From contig CAJNDS010002455.1 of the NCBI GenBank assembly GCA_905221605.1, positions 157,501-221,500 of the forward strand: a DNA stretch of 64,000 nucleotides. The letters run 5' to 3'. Under the pieces are notes generated by a model. The model saw only the letters and a program-made list of their open reading frames with translations. It did not search any database and was not told the origin of the DNA. The position numbers and the translations under genes are program-made. The DNA comes from Symbiodinium natans. Its lineage: Eukaryota > Sar > Dinophyceae > Suessiales > Symbiodiniaceae. This document shows, one piece after another, positions 47,661 to 58,966 of the stretch; within the stretch, counting starts at the first letter, position 1, and each line of letters begins with the position of its first letter.

Positions 47661-50130
47661 CTAGAAAAACCCTCCAAAACCCTATTCTAGATATCAAGGC
47701 CGTGCGCCTGTTTCGGTTGCAGGGTTTCGGGGGAGGCTGGGGGTGATGTTTGGGTTTAATGGTTTTGGGGACCTGGGGATGTTTAGGTTGTTTAGGTTTG
47801 TGGAAGCCCGAAGCTGATCAGATTCTGTAGTTCGGGTTTGGCTCGGTGGCTTCCAGTAGATGATCGCGCGTTGTGATTTTTGGGCTCTGCTTCCCTGTAC
47901 TTTAAAAAAGTTTCGGCCCTAAAGCCGAAGCTCCGGGTCAGTGAGGGCGCAAGTTCTGCATTTGGCTTTTCAGTTGCTAGCAGCGGCTTCGCTGAGAGGT
48001 TCATGAGTAGCCCCGGAATCCCAAAGCGAGTCACTTCAGACCCTAAACCGGAAACTTTTGGGGTTTCGTGGGGCAGAAGGTTCAGCCAAAACCCAAACTG
48101 AGGCTTCCAGGGCTTTACCCCAGCTCCATCGGTTGTGCAAACACGAAGCCTTGCGTGCCTAAACCCTAAACCCTAAACCCTAAACCCTAAAGCCCCAACA
48201 AGCGGCAGGCTTTTACATATCTCCAAGCCCCACACCCCACTTGAAGGTCTAGGGCCCGGAGTTGACCCTTGTGTCATGTTTTTAGAGTTGGGGCTCCCGT
48301 ATAATCCCCTTAGATCGGTAGCCTTCTTTTTTCAAGGTAACCCTAAACCCTAAACCCTAAACCCTAAACCCTAAACCCTAAACCCTAAACCCTAAACTCT
48401 AAACCTACTCCTGGGTCTAGAGGTTCATGGGCACTCAGAATTTTAAGCGCTGCCCGTCACCCGCCTCGGCCCGGCCCGGCGCCAGGAGGCTTTTGGGGTA
48501 TTTGGGTGTAGGGTTTAGGGTTTATAGGGTTTAGGACTACTGTTTGCTCAAGAACCCCAAAAGAATAAATGATCCCTATATTACCCTTAATAAGGAAAAA
48601 ATTGGTTTTGGGAGTTCTTAAGCAATTAGTAGTGTCCTAGTGGCTCGTCAGCTCTCTTGGTTCTTACGGGTAAGCCGGGAGGGCGCTGTCAATGATATCC
48701 CAGTTTCTAAGATTCATGCGAGACCTGGTGCATTTTGGGCGTGGCTCGCGGCAGCACTGTCTAACTTCTAGGTCGTGTTCGTCAAGGTCTTCCACTCCAG
48801 GCGAAGTGAGTCTTCGGACTCTGCTACGGGGGTGGCTGGTGGCCGAGTCCACACCGTGAAGGCCACCATTAGATCCCAAAGCTACCCCATGGAGCTCTCC
48901 ATGCACATGCATGTGCTGCCCCTGCGTCGCGGGGCTTTCAATCGCCCGATCTCTCGAAGACTGAGCCATACACAGGAGGTCAAAGTGCTTGCCGGTTTCC
49001 AACATCGCTTGTTCCACGAATCTCGGTTTCTTGAAAGCCTGGCCTTTCAATCACCACTACCAGTACCCCGGAACAAAACAGGGCTGGCAGTTCGGCCTGC
49101 GGTGCCCATGGCAACAGGAGGGGACGTAGGCCTTGGGCCTCGGTGGATACCTGACTGGTTAAGCCAAGTAGGTACATGCGTGCCTACTTCTTGCGTCCCC
49201 TGAACCAAGCAAGCCTGTGCCCCATGCACTTACACCGCAGACGTGTTGCCGGTCAGGCCTGTAGCAGAGCCTACACCTGAAAGTCCGGAGAGGCCCGGGG
49301 GGATTTGTTCTTGGGATGGTGGGTAGGTGAATGAGGTGTGGGATGGAAAGTAACGCAAGTATAATAAAAGGGGGCGTGTACGGCTACCAGATTGTCGAAC
49401 ATGGCCAAGTGGTGGATCATCATGGCGTTGACAACAGTAGTCAGGTTACGCTCGGTTTATGCAAGTGTGCTTATCAATGGCAGCTGGCATGCAGAGCGGC
49501 TGAAAATGCTCAATCATTCTCGCCCAGGTGAGTCTGAAGGACTTGATACGCACGTTCGCCCCATTGTGGGTGCAATACATAGACCCTAAACCCTAAACCC
49601 TAAACCCTAAACCCTAAACCCTAAACCCTAAGAGACTGCTTCGGGGACCATGGAATCCGGCCGCACTGCCGAATTACAGATCACATGTCCTTTTAGATCC
49701 GAAGAATCCGAACCCTGAGTAAAACCCCTAAACCCTAAATCCTAAACCCTTGACCGTCACCGACTACACGCAGGCTTCACAAGATCCCTCCTCCCGCAGC
49801 CATGGTGCACAGCAGGCCGCCGATTGCACTGTAGGGTTTAGGGTTTAGGGCTTAGGGCTTAGAGCTTACGGCTTCGGGCTTAGGGTGTACCTTCTGGGGG
49901 TGCAAGAAAAAAAAATATATATATATACCCTACTTCACATGCTTGGAGCACATGCCTGGGAAGCATGTCTTTGCTTCAACCTTTCCGGCTTGAGCGCAGC
50001 CAGATGTCCCTAAACCCTAAACTCCGAAACCCCTAAACCCCTAAACCCTAAGCCCTAACCCCAAACCCTCAACCCTAAACCCTAAACCCTAAACCCTAAA
50101 CCCTAAAACCCAAACCCTAAACCATAAAAC

Positions 50131-50250
50131 CTACCCACCGACAAGGCCCTTCCTCGAGCCGCCAACTGCGGCCCATGCCTTGGCGTCGCTCCGCGTCAGC
50201 GCGAAGGCGCTGGCGAAAGAGAAGCCCACGGCCGAGCTTCAGGGGTTCTT
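50131..50250 (+). CDS. Exon-like island (Ala/Lys-rich)
   Basis: Frame TRPFLEPPTAAHALASLRVS then AKALAKEKPTAELQGFF, open throughout and GC-rich at third positions, between a CCCTAAA block and TTTAGGG words. Among the right-hand islands this is the most convincing. Not identified. Confidence 0.35.
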
Positions 50251-52073
50251 TGGGTTTAGGGTTTAGGGTTTCGGGTTTAGGGGTTAGGGTTTATGGTTTT
50301 ACATAGGGTCTTAGGGCTTCAGGGTTTTGGAGTTTTTGTGCGGTTGTTTGTGTTCAGGTTTTTCCGTTCCGGGCTTTAGGGTGTAAGGCTTTCGGGCTCC
50401 AGGTGCACACTGCAGGGCTATGGTTGTGGGTTGGGATGGTCCCCCCTTATACTAACAGTCTTTCATAGGGACTATAGTAGGGGTACTAGAATCCCTATTA
50501 AGGTAGCTAGACCCTGCGCCTGTCAGGCTGAGGGTTGAGGGTCTACAGCTTACGTGGAAGTTCATGGTTGGGTATACCTGTGGGTGTTTGTCGGGAAACT
50601 GTATGTACCTGTAATTGCCCTGAAGATCTGCAAAACTTTCATGCACCGACATACAGGAAATGCAAAGTTGCCCCACATCCATCGTCAACTTTCAAGCCGA
50701 AACCCTGGCCACTTTGAGCGTTTAGGGATTTGGGCTAATGGCCCATTCTTGCTACCCATGAACCTCCGAGTAACGCTTGGGCTTTTCCATAGCCCAAGTC
50801 CTCGACACCCCGAACCTCTCAAGGCCCTGAAACCCTGACCTCCTCAACCTAACCATCTGACGAGGTTGAGTTTAGGGTTTAGGATTTAGGGTTTAGGGTT
50901 TAGGGTGAGGGCCTAAAAGGCTCAGAGTGTCCTCATCACACCCAGGCTGCAGATGCTTCAGCGACAGCGTGCTGAGGGGATCCTCTATGCAAGAATGGAG
51001 GCAAGACATCCTGTTGGGGGGGTTTAGGGTAGGGTTTTGGGTTGAGGGTTGAGGGGTTGAGGGTTGAGGGTTGAGGGTTGAGGGAGCAGGGTGCTGCGCC
51101 ATGCAGCTTCAGGCTGAAGAGCTGCTTGGGGGTTTGGGGTTGAAGAGCTCAACCCTCCTTTAGGCCGAAGTTACATCGCCCCAGAGCGAGAGTTTAGGGT
51201 GGTGGTGCTGAACTCTTAACAAAGCACTGCAAATTATGGCCAAAGACACGGCAGAGGAGGTTTGCGTGAGGGTCCTCTTGGCTTGGTTCTGTATTTGAAG
51301 GTGTCTGCGTTTCGGGTTGCGTCAACGCACCACCCGGGCAAGGCCCCATCAAGCATGCCGCTTCCTCAAGTGAAGTCCAACAAAGCAGCGCACCCAGTGA
51401 TGTCCCGGGCTCTTTCAAAAAAACCTTTGGCACCACGGAGAACTTCGGCTTGCACACATGGGTGGTTGTCAAATGATGGTCCCTTTTGGGGCCCCTAATA
51501 TAATACGGCACCTAATTTTTAGGGTACCCCAAAAAGGGATCATAATTTTGACAACCGCCCACATGATCTTCTAGGTAGGATAAGGGGGACCTTTAAAAGG
51601 GAACCCTTCTGAACCCTTTTTCTGGCTCTCTCAAACAGGGGCCTTATTGACAGGGTCTATAGCCCCAAGGGTCCCCTTTATCCTATTCCCTGGATCTTTG
51701 AAGACCTTGTAGACTTAGTTTACCATCTTCGTAGCTTCATGAAGTTTTAGGGGGTTTCGTGCTGACCCTAAACCCTAAACCCTAAACCCTAAACCCTAAA
51801 CCCTAAACCCTAAACCCTAAATGGGGCGACTCGTGAGCCTTTATCGCCGTGGTTTAGGGGCTAGCTTCCCTGAGAGTTCCCTTTTGGACCGAGTCTTTCT
51901 GAGGTTTCTCTGAGACCTCGCGTTATCCATCTGACCGCTGTCTTCTTGTACAGTATTGTGGTAGTTATGTTCCGCAGTAGCAATGCAGACAGCTACTAGC
52001 CACGTTCTGCAAGCTGGCCTGTCAAGCGCACTCCTACAGGACGCTCCTCGCAAGAAGCACGATGGAGGGGTTT

Positions 52074-52160
52074 ACGGTATTCGGGGGTACCTTGTTGGGG
52101 TCCTTATAAGGGAATCCGATTATTTGGGGGTCTATATTAGGGGTCCCTTGTCGTGCACCC
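52074..52160. mobile_element. Inverted-repeat element, family D
   Basis: ACGGTATTCGGGGGTACCTT...GGGGTCCTTATAAGGGAATC...GGTCTATATTAGGGGTCCC. A further relative is at 51476-51556. Confidence 0.7.
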
Positions 52161-52515
52161 CCCTATTGCCCCAAATCCTGCTAAACCCTACACCCTGAAG
52201 GAGGATGCACCTAGCTCCTGGCAGAAGAGCGCCCTTCTACAGTATGTTCAAGCACTCTTCGCAAGCATGGGTGGCATGATCCTTCCTTGATTCCCTGAAC
52301 TCAGACCCTCAAACCCTAAAAGCCCTAAAACCCTCCCTATGCTTCACACCCCCACACCCCTAAAGCGCTTCCTGCATCCGGCCTGGCGCCTCTTACTCCA
52401 TCCTGTCATCATCGGGGGGCTTGGGAGTCGTTCAAAACCTTTTGCTGGGCTAAGGGGTTTTAGGCTTGGTTGGGGGAATGGGGTTTAGGGTATTTAGTTT
52501 GGAGTAGGGTGATGC

Positions 52516-52618
52516 TAACCCTAAACCCTAAACCCTAAACCCTAAACCCTAAACCCTAAACCCTAAACCCTAAACCCTAAACCCTAAACCCTAAACCCTA
52601 AACCCTAAACCCTAAACC
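52516..52618 (-). repeat. (CCCTAAA)14 array
   Basis: Uninterrupted heptamers, one of the longest blocks in the window. Confidence 0.97.
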
Positions 52619-52646
52619 TTGGGATGTTGAGGGCTTGCCACTCTAG

Positions 52647-52735
52647 GCCCGGCTGGTGCCCCTGGACGGCGCGTGGGAGCAGACGGCAGTGGCCGCAACC
52701 TCAGCTGTTCGGGTTCGGCCCGAACCCGGGGGAAA
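52647..52735 (+). CDS. Exon-like island
   Basis: Frame ARLVPLDGAWEQTAVAATSA then VRVRPEPGG, between a CCCTAAA array on the left and a TTTAGGG array on the right. The two arrays point towards each other with the island in the middle, as for several phosphatase exons. Not identified. Confidence 0.3.
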
Positions 52736-52738
52736 AAT

Positions 52739-52822
52739 GTAGGGTTTAGGGTTTAGGGTTTAGGGTTTAGGGTTTAGGGTTTAGGGTTTAGGGTTTAGGG
52801 TTTAGGGTTTAGGGTTTAGGGG
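52739..52822 (+). repeat. (TTTAGGG)11 array
   Basis: Uninterrupted heptamers on the opposite strand to the block at 52516. Confidence 0.97.
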
Positions 52823-53921
52823 AAGGAAAAACTTAGTCGTAGAGTATGTAACCTTTAACCTCTTTGGGGGGTAATAGAAGCCCCTTATATTCCCAAAGGT
52901 TAACCTTTAGTTACCCCACGTTACTGGACTAAGAATAGAGGAGACTAAGTTGCCAGCGTCCTGCTCCCGAGAACCCCTATATCACGTACCCTAGGTACCC
53001 ATTCAAGATCAATAGCAAGCCCTGCCCCTAAACCCTAAACCCTAAAAACCCAAACCCTAAACCCTGAGCCCGAAAGCCACACGGGGTTTCATAAAAGTGG
53101 GCCCAGAATTCGGATTGAAGCTGGCGGCCGAAGTCAATCAGAAATGGATGCTGGCCCTTAGTAGGGAATGGGGGGGAATTAGGGCCCGATAGAATCCCTT
53201 AAAGGGTAAAAAATAAGGCCCGAACTTCCCCATTCCCGACTAAGAACCAGGGAGTTTTGCAAAACTGGGGGGGGGGGGGGTGTGGGCTTCAAGTGGGGCT
53301 TTAAGGTTCAATTGGTCGGGGCTTTCGAGACTGTCTTAAGGCTTGCGGTGCGAACCAGGGGTCTTGGGGTTGCGCGCTTCAACTTCAGGACCCTCATCAA
53401 CCCTAAACCGCCAATCCCCCAAATACTTAAACCCACAAGTGCGCTAAGGGCTTCTGGTCATTTTTTTTTTTTTTTTGGGCGGGGGGGGGGGGGGGGTTAT
53501 CTGCTCTTCAGCCCCCTGTGACGACTTAAATCTCCGTGGTTTCAAATCGAACGTGGGGCTTTGGGGGACTTCGGCTGAAGGTTGAAGGTCTTTTTGTCTC
53601 TTTGGGTTTTGGGTTTAGGGTTTTTTGGGTTTTAGGGTTTCAGGGTTTAGGGTTTTGGGGGGGGAAGGAAGATGTGTTGGGGGATTGGGGGTCAGGATCT
53701 AAGCTTCAGGCTTCAGGGTTTTTCTAAACCGGGGATGTTTCCCTAATCTTGTGCCCTAAAACCCTAAACCCTAAACCCTTGTGGCCCAGGGCCGATCCCT
53801 TGCCAAAGCGCTACCGCTCGCTCCGCTGCATCCGCAGAAGGTGCACGGGGGCTTAGGGTTTAGGGTTTAGGGTTCAGGGTTTAGTGTTTGGGGTTTAGGT
53901 TTAGGGTTTAGGGTAGAACTT

Positions 53922-54006
53922 GGGATGTTCCCCCTTATTCAAACAGTCCTTCCCAGGGATTGTAATCGGGGGTACTAGAACCCAATTAAGGACTACTGGC
54001 ATGAGG
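53922..54006. mobile_element. Inverted-repeat element, family B
   Basis: TTGGGATGTTCCCCCTTATT...AACAGTCCTT and AATTAAGGACTACTGGCATG...GGGGGAAG. Confidence 0.75.
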
Positions 54007-54387
54007 GGGAAGATTCAGCCCACAACAAGCCAACAAAAGCCATGAACCCCCAGGTCCGAACCCCGAACAAAGGGTTTAGGGTTTATGGGGTTAGGGTTTA
54101 GGGGTTAGGGGTTAGGGTTTAGGGCTAAACACATGCTCAAAGCGCCGTGGGGGCTGATCTCCATGATTCAGCCCTTCTCGGGGAAAAAACATTTAAAAAA
54201 ACTAAGCCCGAAACCCTAAACCCTAAACCCTAAAAGCCCTAAACCCTAAAAGCCCTAAAACCCGAAAGCTCTGAGTCCCTGAGAGCGGCTTGTCGCAGGT
54301 GCGCGCCAGGGATGACAAGGATGGCAAGGTGAGGCAGAAGGCTTCGCAGAAGGGGTTTTGGGGAAGGGGCGGAGGGGGGGAAGGGGG

Positions 54388-54418
<31 letters not shown>

Positions 54419-54745
54419 AGGGATTCCGGGAGTTTGTGAGTTTACAATGCAAGGGTGGTGGACTCCAAACTCAAAGCCCATCAGCTTGCTCTCTACATGG
54501 GTAGGTTTGAACATGACTTGTAACTTTTGTTCACCCTTATTCCCCTATGTCATACTTATAAAGCCACAAAAAAAGCAAATTTTGCAGGGCCCCTGAACCT
54601 ACCCCAGTCCAGGACTCTTGCTTTCCGGTGGGGGGAGTTGCAGGGTCAACGTGGCCGTTTCAGGGTGCAAAGCAAGCCAGGTATTTAGGGTTTAGGGTTG
54701 AGGGTTTAGGGTTAAGGTTTTAGGGTTTAGGGTTTAGGGTTGAGG

Positions 54746-54856
54746 GCTGCTCACTTCGCCCAATATTTGAACTTTAACCTTTTTGGGTGTCTTGATTTAG
54801 TAGGAATGCTAAAGTTTAACCTGTTTGTTCCCCTTGGTTATTGGCGAAGTAAGTAT
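54746..54856. mobile_element. Inverted-repeat element, family C copy 2
   Basis: CACTTCGCCCAATATTTGAA at the left and GGTTATTGGCGAAGTAAG at the right are inverted repeats. A remnant is at about 28120-28165. Confidence 0.75.
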
Positions 54857-56368
54857 GAGGTCGAGCATAACAATCTGGTTTGGGGTGCCCCCAGGTTCCG
54901 GGGTCCTCAAGGCAGGGGGGTTCATCGGGGGTAGATACCTAGGGAACCGTACGGAAGCTTAGGGAGCTTTTTATAGTTGTGAGGGAGTATTCGGGAACCT
55001 TTGCGATACATACCCCTCTTAAGCAGCCCCCCCTCCCTCAAGAACCCTATAACACACGCTCAAAAAATCTCCTGGAGCATCACATGACCTTGAATTCTGG
55101 ACCGGTCCCCAATCCTCCACAGGGCAACGCGATCTCCAAGGCCGAAAGGGAGTTTAGGGTTTAGGGTTTGGGGGGGGGGGGTAGCAGGGAGGGGTTTTAC
55201 AGGGGTCAGGTCTTTTGGAGGTTCGGCCCTTCCGGAACATAGCCAGGGTTTCCATGACATCCCTTTGTTGTGGAGGTTTCGGGTTCTAAGCAAGAATCGA
55301 AAACCTTGGCTACTGACAGGTTTCGGGGGGCAAGGTGCGGGATTCAGAGGGTTATGGCTGCAGCGCAGGGCGCGAAGATGGAAAGGATTGAACTACATAG
55401 GACGGATATGAAGCTGTTCCTACATTGCTAGCCCTGGGAACTCCTCAACCACCGGTAAGCTTAAACCTTTATGTGTGTGTGACTGGGAACTACAGTGGTA
55501 CCCTTTTGCTTTTATTTTGGGTGATGGGTTCCGTTATAAATTAGCCGACAGCAAAACGGGTGCCCGAATAGTCTAAATGGCCCCAAAATAGGTGGTTCAG
55601 AGTTAAAGGGCTAAACCCTAAAGGATTTAGGCGCTCCGACACGACTTTCCTTGGCCAGTCGCAGAGCTTGCCTACAATCTCGCCGGGCCATCGGCCTGAC
55701 GCCCAATTGCTTTTGAGGGCTTTGGGGTTAAAGGTCTAGGGTTTATATAGGGTGTAGGGTTTAGGGTTTAGGCGGTTTAGGGTTTGACGGCTTTTGTGCT
55801 GACGAGAGGGCAAACTTCAGGGTGTTGGGTTTAGGGCTTGAGGGGTTGCGGTTTTGGGGGGTTGAAGGAACCTGCAAAAACGACGAGGCCAACATGCAGT
55901 CGCGATTTGGCGAGCTGGCACCATAAACGCAAGAACTGCAGATCCCCGGAAACACTAAGCACCCGGAAACACCAAGCCTAACCCCTCCACGACTCAGAAC
56001 AAGCTGACCTCCACAACTCCAAGACCCCTAGCCCCACGCATCTCAGAACCCGCACATCCTAACCCCCAGCATCCGAAGTCGATACTAATCCCTAAGCGTT
56101 TAGGGTTTAGGGACATTGCCACGGCGGCGGACTATGCTCTAGGGTTTAGGGTCCAAAGTTGTTTATGGCTTGAGTGCGACAAACCCCAGACATGTAGAGC
56201 CTAGCTCGAAAACCCCCCGAAATTCTAAACCCTAAACCCTAAACCCTAAACCCTAAACCCTAAACCCTAAACCCTAAACCGTCGAAGCTCAGGGCCAACG
56301 CGCAGAGGGAAGTTGCCCAGGCGCAAGGGAATGGATGTGTTCTAAGCAGGGTTTAGGGGTTTAGGGTT

Positions 56369-56474
56369 GGGATTGGGATGTGCCCCCTTATACAAACAGC
56401 TCCTTAATAGGGATTATAGTACCCCCGATGATAATCCCTATTAACGACTGTTAGCATAGGGGGAACATCTCAAG
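56369..56474. mobile_element. Inverted-repeat element, family B
   Basis: TTGGGATGTGCCCCCTTATA...AACAGCTCCTTAATAGGG and CCCTATTAACGACTGTTAGC...GGGGGAACATCTCAAG; arms about 40 bp with few mismatches. Partial relatives occur at 22617-22674, 28287-28345 and 50432-50512. Confidence 0.8.
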
Positions 56475-58399
56475 TTATTCAATTTGCGGGCAGATGGTCC
56501 CATAATGAATCTCGTGGGCTCCTTCGAAGGAAACCTAATCCCTTCAGGCGCCGGGATTTTACAAACATCTTCGCATCGAAATCTCTGAAGTGAGACCCGG
56601 GTTTAGGGTTATGAGACTCTGCAAACCACTTGCAGGTTCGTTATAACTGGCAAAAGAAGTGGGGGAGCTCGAGTTACACTTGGCGATGACCTTTTTGGGG
56701 CCCCACTTTTCAAAACACCTGAACCTTCAAGTAGCTCAGAACCCTAAACCCTAAGCCCTAAACCCCAAGGCTCCGAAGGGATGATTTAGGGTTTGAGGGG
56801 TTTGAGCGCGGTTTTGCCAGGCGCAAGAGAGCCGAGTAGACCAAGACTAGCATTTCCCAAACTAGGGGACCTCCTTTTTCTAGCCAAGATGGTTCCCTTT
56901 GGGTGCCAACTACCTGTGCTCTAAGGAACCGTAGAAGAAGCTTCCGTGCCCGAAGTTCTAAGCCCTTGATGCTGTTTGTTTTAATGGTTCGTTCAACCAA
57001 GCCCAACGTCCGGGCGCAAGGTTTGTTATTTGGGGCTTGAGGGTTTATGGTAATTAGCCCTGAGATTCAGAGTCATAGGTGCATCTCCCTAAACCGGGGG
57101 AGGCGGGGGAGGGGTTGCCCTCAATGTACACCCTTTTTGCCGCTCCCCAAGAAGGTACCCCTAATCTCGGAAGCGCTCTTCACCCTGAACCCTAAACCTC
57201 CAACATGCATCATCGCGCATTTCAAGCCTTCTCTAGTGGTACACCGCAAGCCGTGGGTTTATGAAAAATTAAAGAGGGTCTGTTTCCCTAAAAGTGTTGA
57301 CCGAAACGTTGAAACGCAATGCTTTTGCTTTCGAACCTATGTTCAACTCCATAACCCCAAGCCCCACGGCCCTAAGCCCTAAACCCCAAACCCTCGGGTG
57401 AACCCTCAACCCTAAATCCTCAGGGCAACATAGATAGAATTGTGTGCGGTGTTTTTCCGAGTTCTCCAAGTTGTTCGTCTAAACAGGCTCCAAAACACCC
57501 TGAAAAGCCCCAAAACAAAGCCCTTCCGACCCTGCAAGAGGCCGCCTTCGTCCTCCCCAGTAAATTGACGATAAACGTCCCGGCAGGCCAACAGATCAAT
57601 TTACTTCAACCTCGGGAGGCCCCAAAATGACCCACAAAATCAAGAGGCCCGGAAGGCTTCGGGAGGCCTCCACAAGCCCCCAAAGGATAAAAAAATCATA
57701 CCTGGACGTTTCGCGCAAAACTGTCGGCCAACACGTTTCGGTCAAGAAACGTCCCTGGAGGATACCAAAAGCCCCCTGGCAAACCCTTCAAAAGCCCCCA
57801 AACACCTCTCCGGCCCCCCCCCCCCACCCGCAAAACATGGGGTTTAGGGTTCAGGGCTCCAGTCTACCCGACACTGCTCAGAGGCCCGACTACAAGGCTT
57901 GCACCCACGTGCCCTCGACATGAGATGAACAACCGAAGAGGAGTTCAGGTTAGGGTTTAGGGTTCAGGGTTTAGGGCATAAGGTTTAGGTACATGGGAAT
58001 ACCTACATTTTCTACATTTCTTTCAGTGGAATAATCTTGACTGGGGTTCAGGATTGAGGGTTCAGGGGAATCTGCAGAGCATGGCTTTCACACCATCCCT
58101 CAGTAGACAGACGCCGTGGAATTTCAGAGTCTCACCAAGTGCATACTCGCTGACTATTGCACGTTAACGATTATCGCCAGAGCGTTGATAAAATGATGTC
58201 AGAGCAATTTTGGAAACACCCTAAACCCTAAAGCCTGAACCCTAAACCCCTGCCATTCTTGCGGTTGAAAGATCGTGAATATGGTTGGTGCTGGTGCGGC
58301 AATATTTTTCGGGCAAATGATTTCACCTGACGTCGATTGTTGGGCCCAATACTACATGACCCCGCAAGAAACGATGGATGTCGTTTGATAACTTTTGCC

Positions 58400-58866
58400 C
58401 TACGAGACTCTTTGAGAATGAATAAAATTTGAATTCAAGAGCTTTAAGATATTCTCTGATAATTTGAAATTTTTCTGAGATATAAGATACAGGATATTTG
58501 ATAGAGGTCTTAAGGGGTATTTGTACGAAGTGATGAGGATTTCAAGATGACGAAGGAAGAAAATGAAATGAGGATGGCTTTAAGGTAGGAAGGAGGGAAT
58601 TCATTCTCATAAAATCTGAATTCCGAGAAGATAAGATATAATTCTTTCCTTAATTTAATTTAGATTTATTTCTATGCTTCTTTCTAATATAAAATATCGA
58701 TATAAAAATGGATATAATCTTTTTTCTTCAATCTGAGTTAGGATTAGATACGTCGATTTGATGTCGATTATGAATAATTCATTGATGTGATGGTTATTTG
58801 GAATATTTATTGAAAGATGAAATTAGGAGGAAGGATTTTTATATTGTGATACCTTGGGTATGATAA
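58400..58866. other. AT-rich segment next to the assembly gap
   Basis: Base composition changes sharply to A/T-rich, with no telomeric words and no long ORF, and runs directly into the N gap. It could be foreign, organellar or misjoined sequence; nothing identifies its source. Confidence 0.6.
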
Positions 58867-58966
58867 NNNNNNNNNNNNNNNNNNNNNNNNNNNNNNNNNN
58901 NNNNNNNNNNNNNNNNNNNNNNNNNNNNNNNNNNNNNNNNNNNNNNNNNNNNNNNNNNNNNNNNNN
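58867..58966. other. Assembly gap of exactly 100 N
   Basis: A round 100-N run usually marks a scaffold join of unknown length. Sequence character differs on its two sides. Confidence 1.

Larger units (their letters stand above)
46131..58400. other. Telomeric-repeat-rich region with isolated exon-like islands
   Basis: No continuous gene can be assembled. Main telomeric blocks: 46650-46790, 47264-47327, 48337-48407, 49583-49632, 50010-50130, 51766-51822, 52516-52618 (about 14 CCCTAAA), 52739-52822 (about 11 TTTAGGG), 56224-56282. Stop-free GC-rich islands bounded by AG and by telomeric words occur at about 46587-46650 (LSELSATAIWSGALMLSPRV), 50131-50250, 52647-52735, 53785-53850 (LAKALPLAPLHPQKVHG), 54285-54345 (ESGLSQVRARDDKDGKVRQK), 55880-55925 (NDEANMQSRFGELAP, stop) and 56283-56340 (SKLRANAQREVAQAQGNG). 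They may be exons of one plus-strand gene like the phosphatase. 48660-49580 is free of telomeric words and unassigned. Homopolymer G runs occur at 53268-53280, 53476-53496 and 54385-54418. Confidence 0.6.

Noticed and set aside
48664-49203. Overlapping plus and minus ORFs of about 130-140 codons
   Set aside because: No domain, repeat or splice evidence favours either strand, so neither is listed as a gene.
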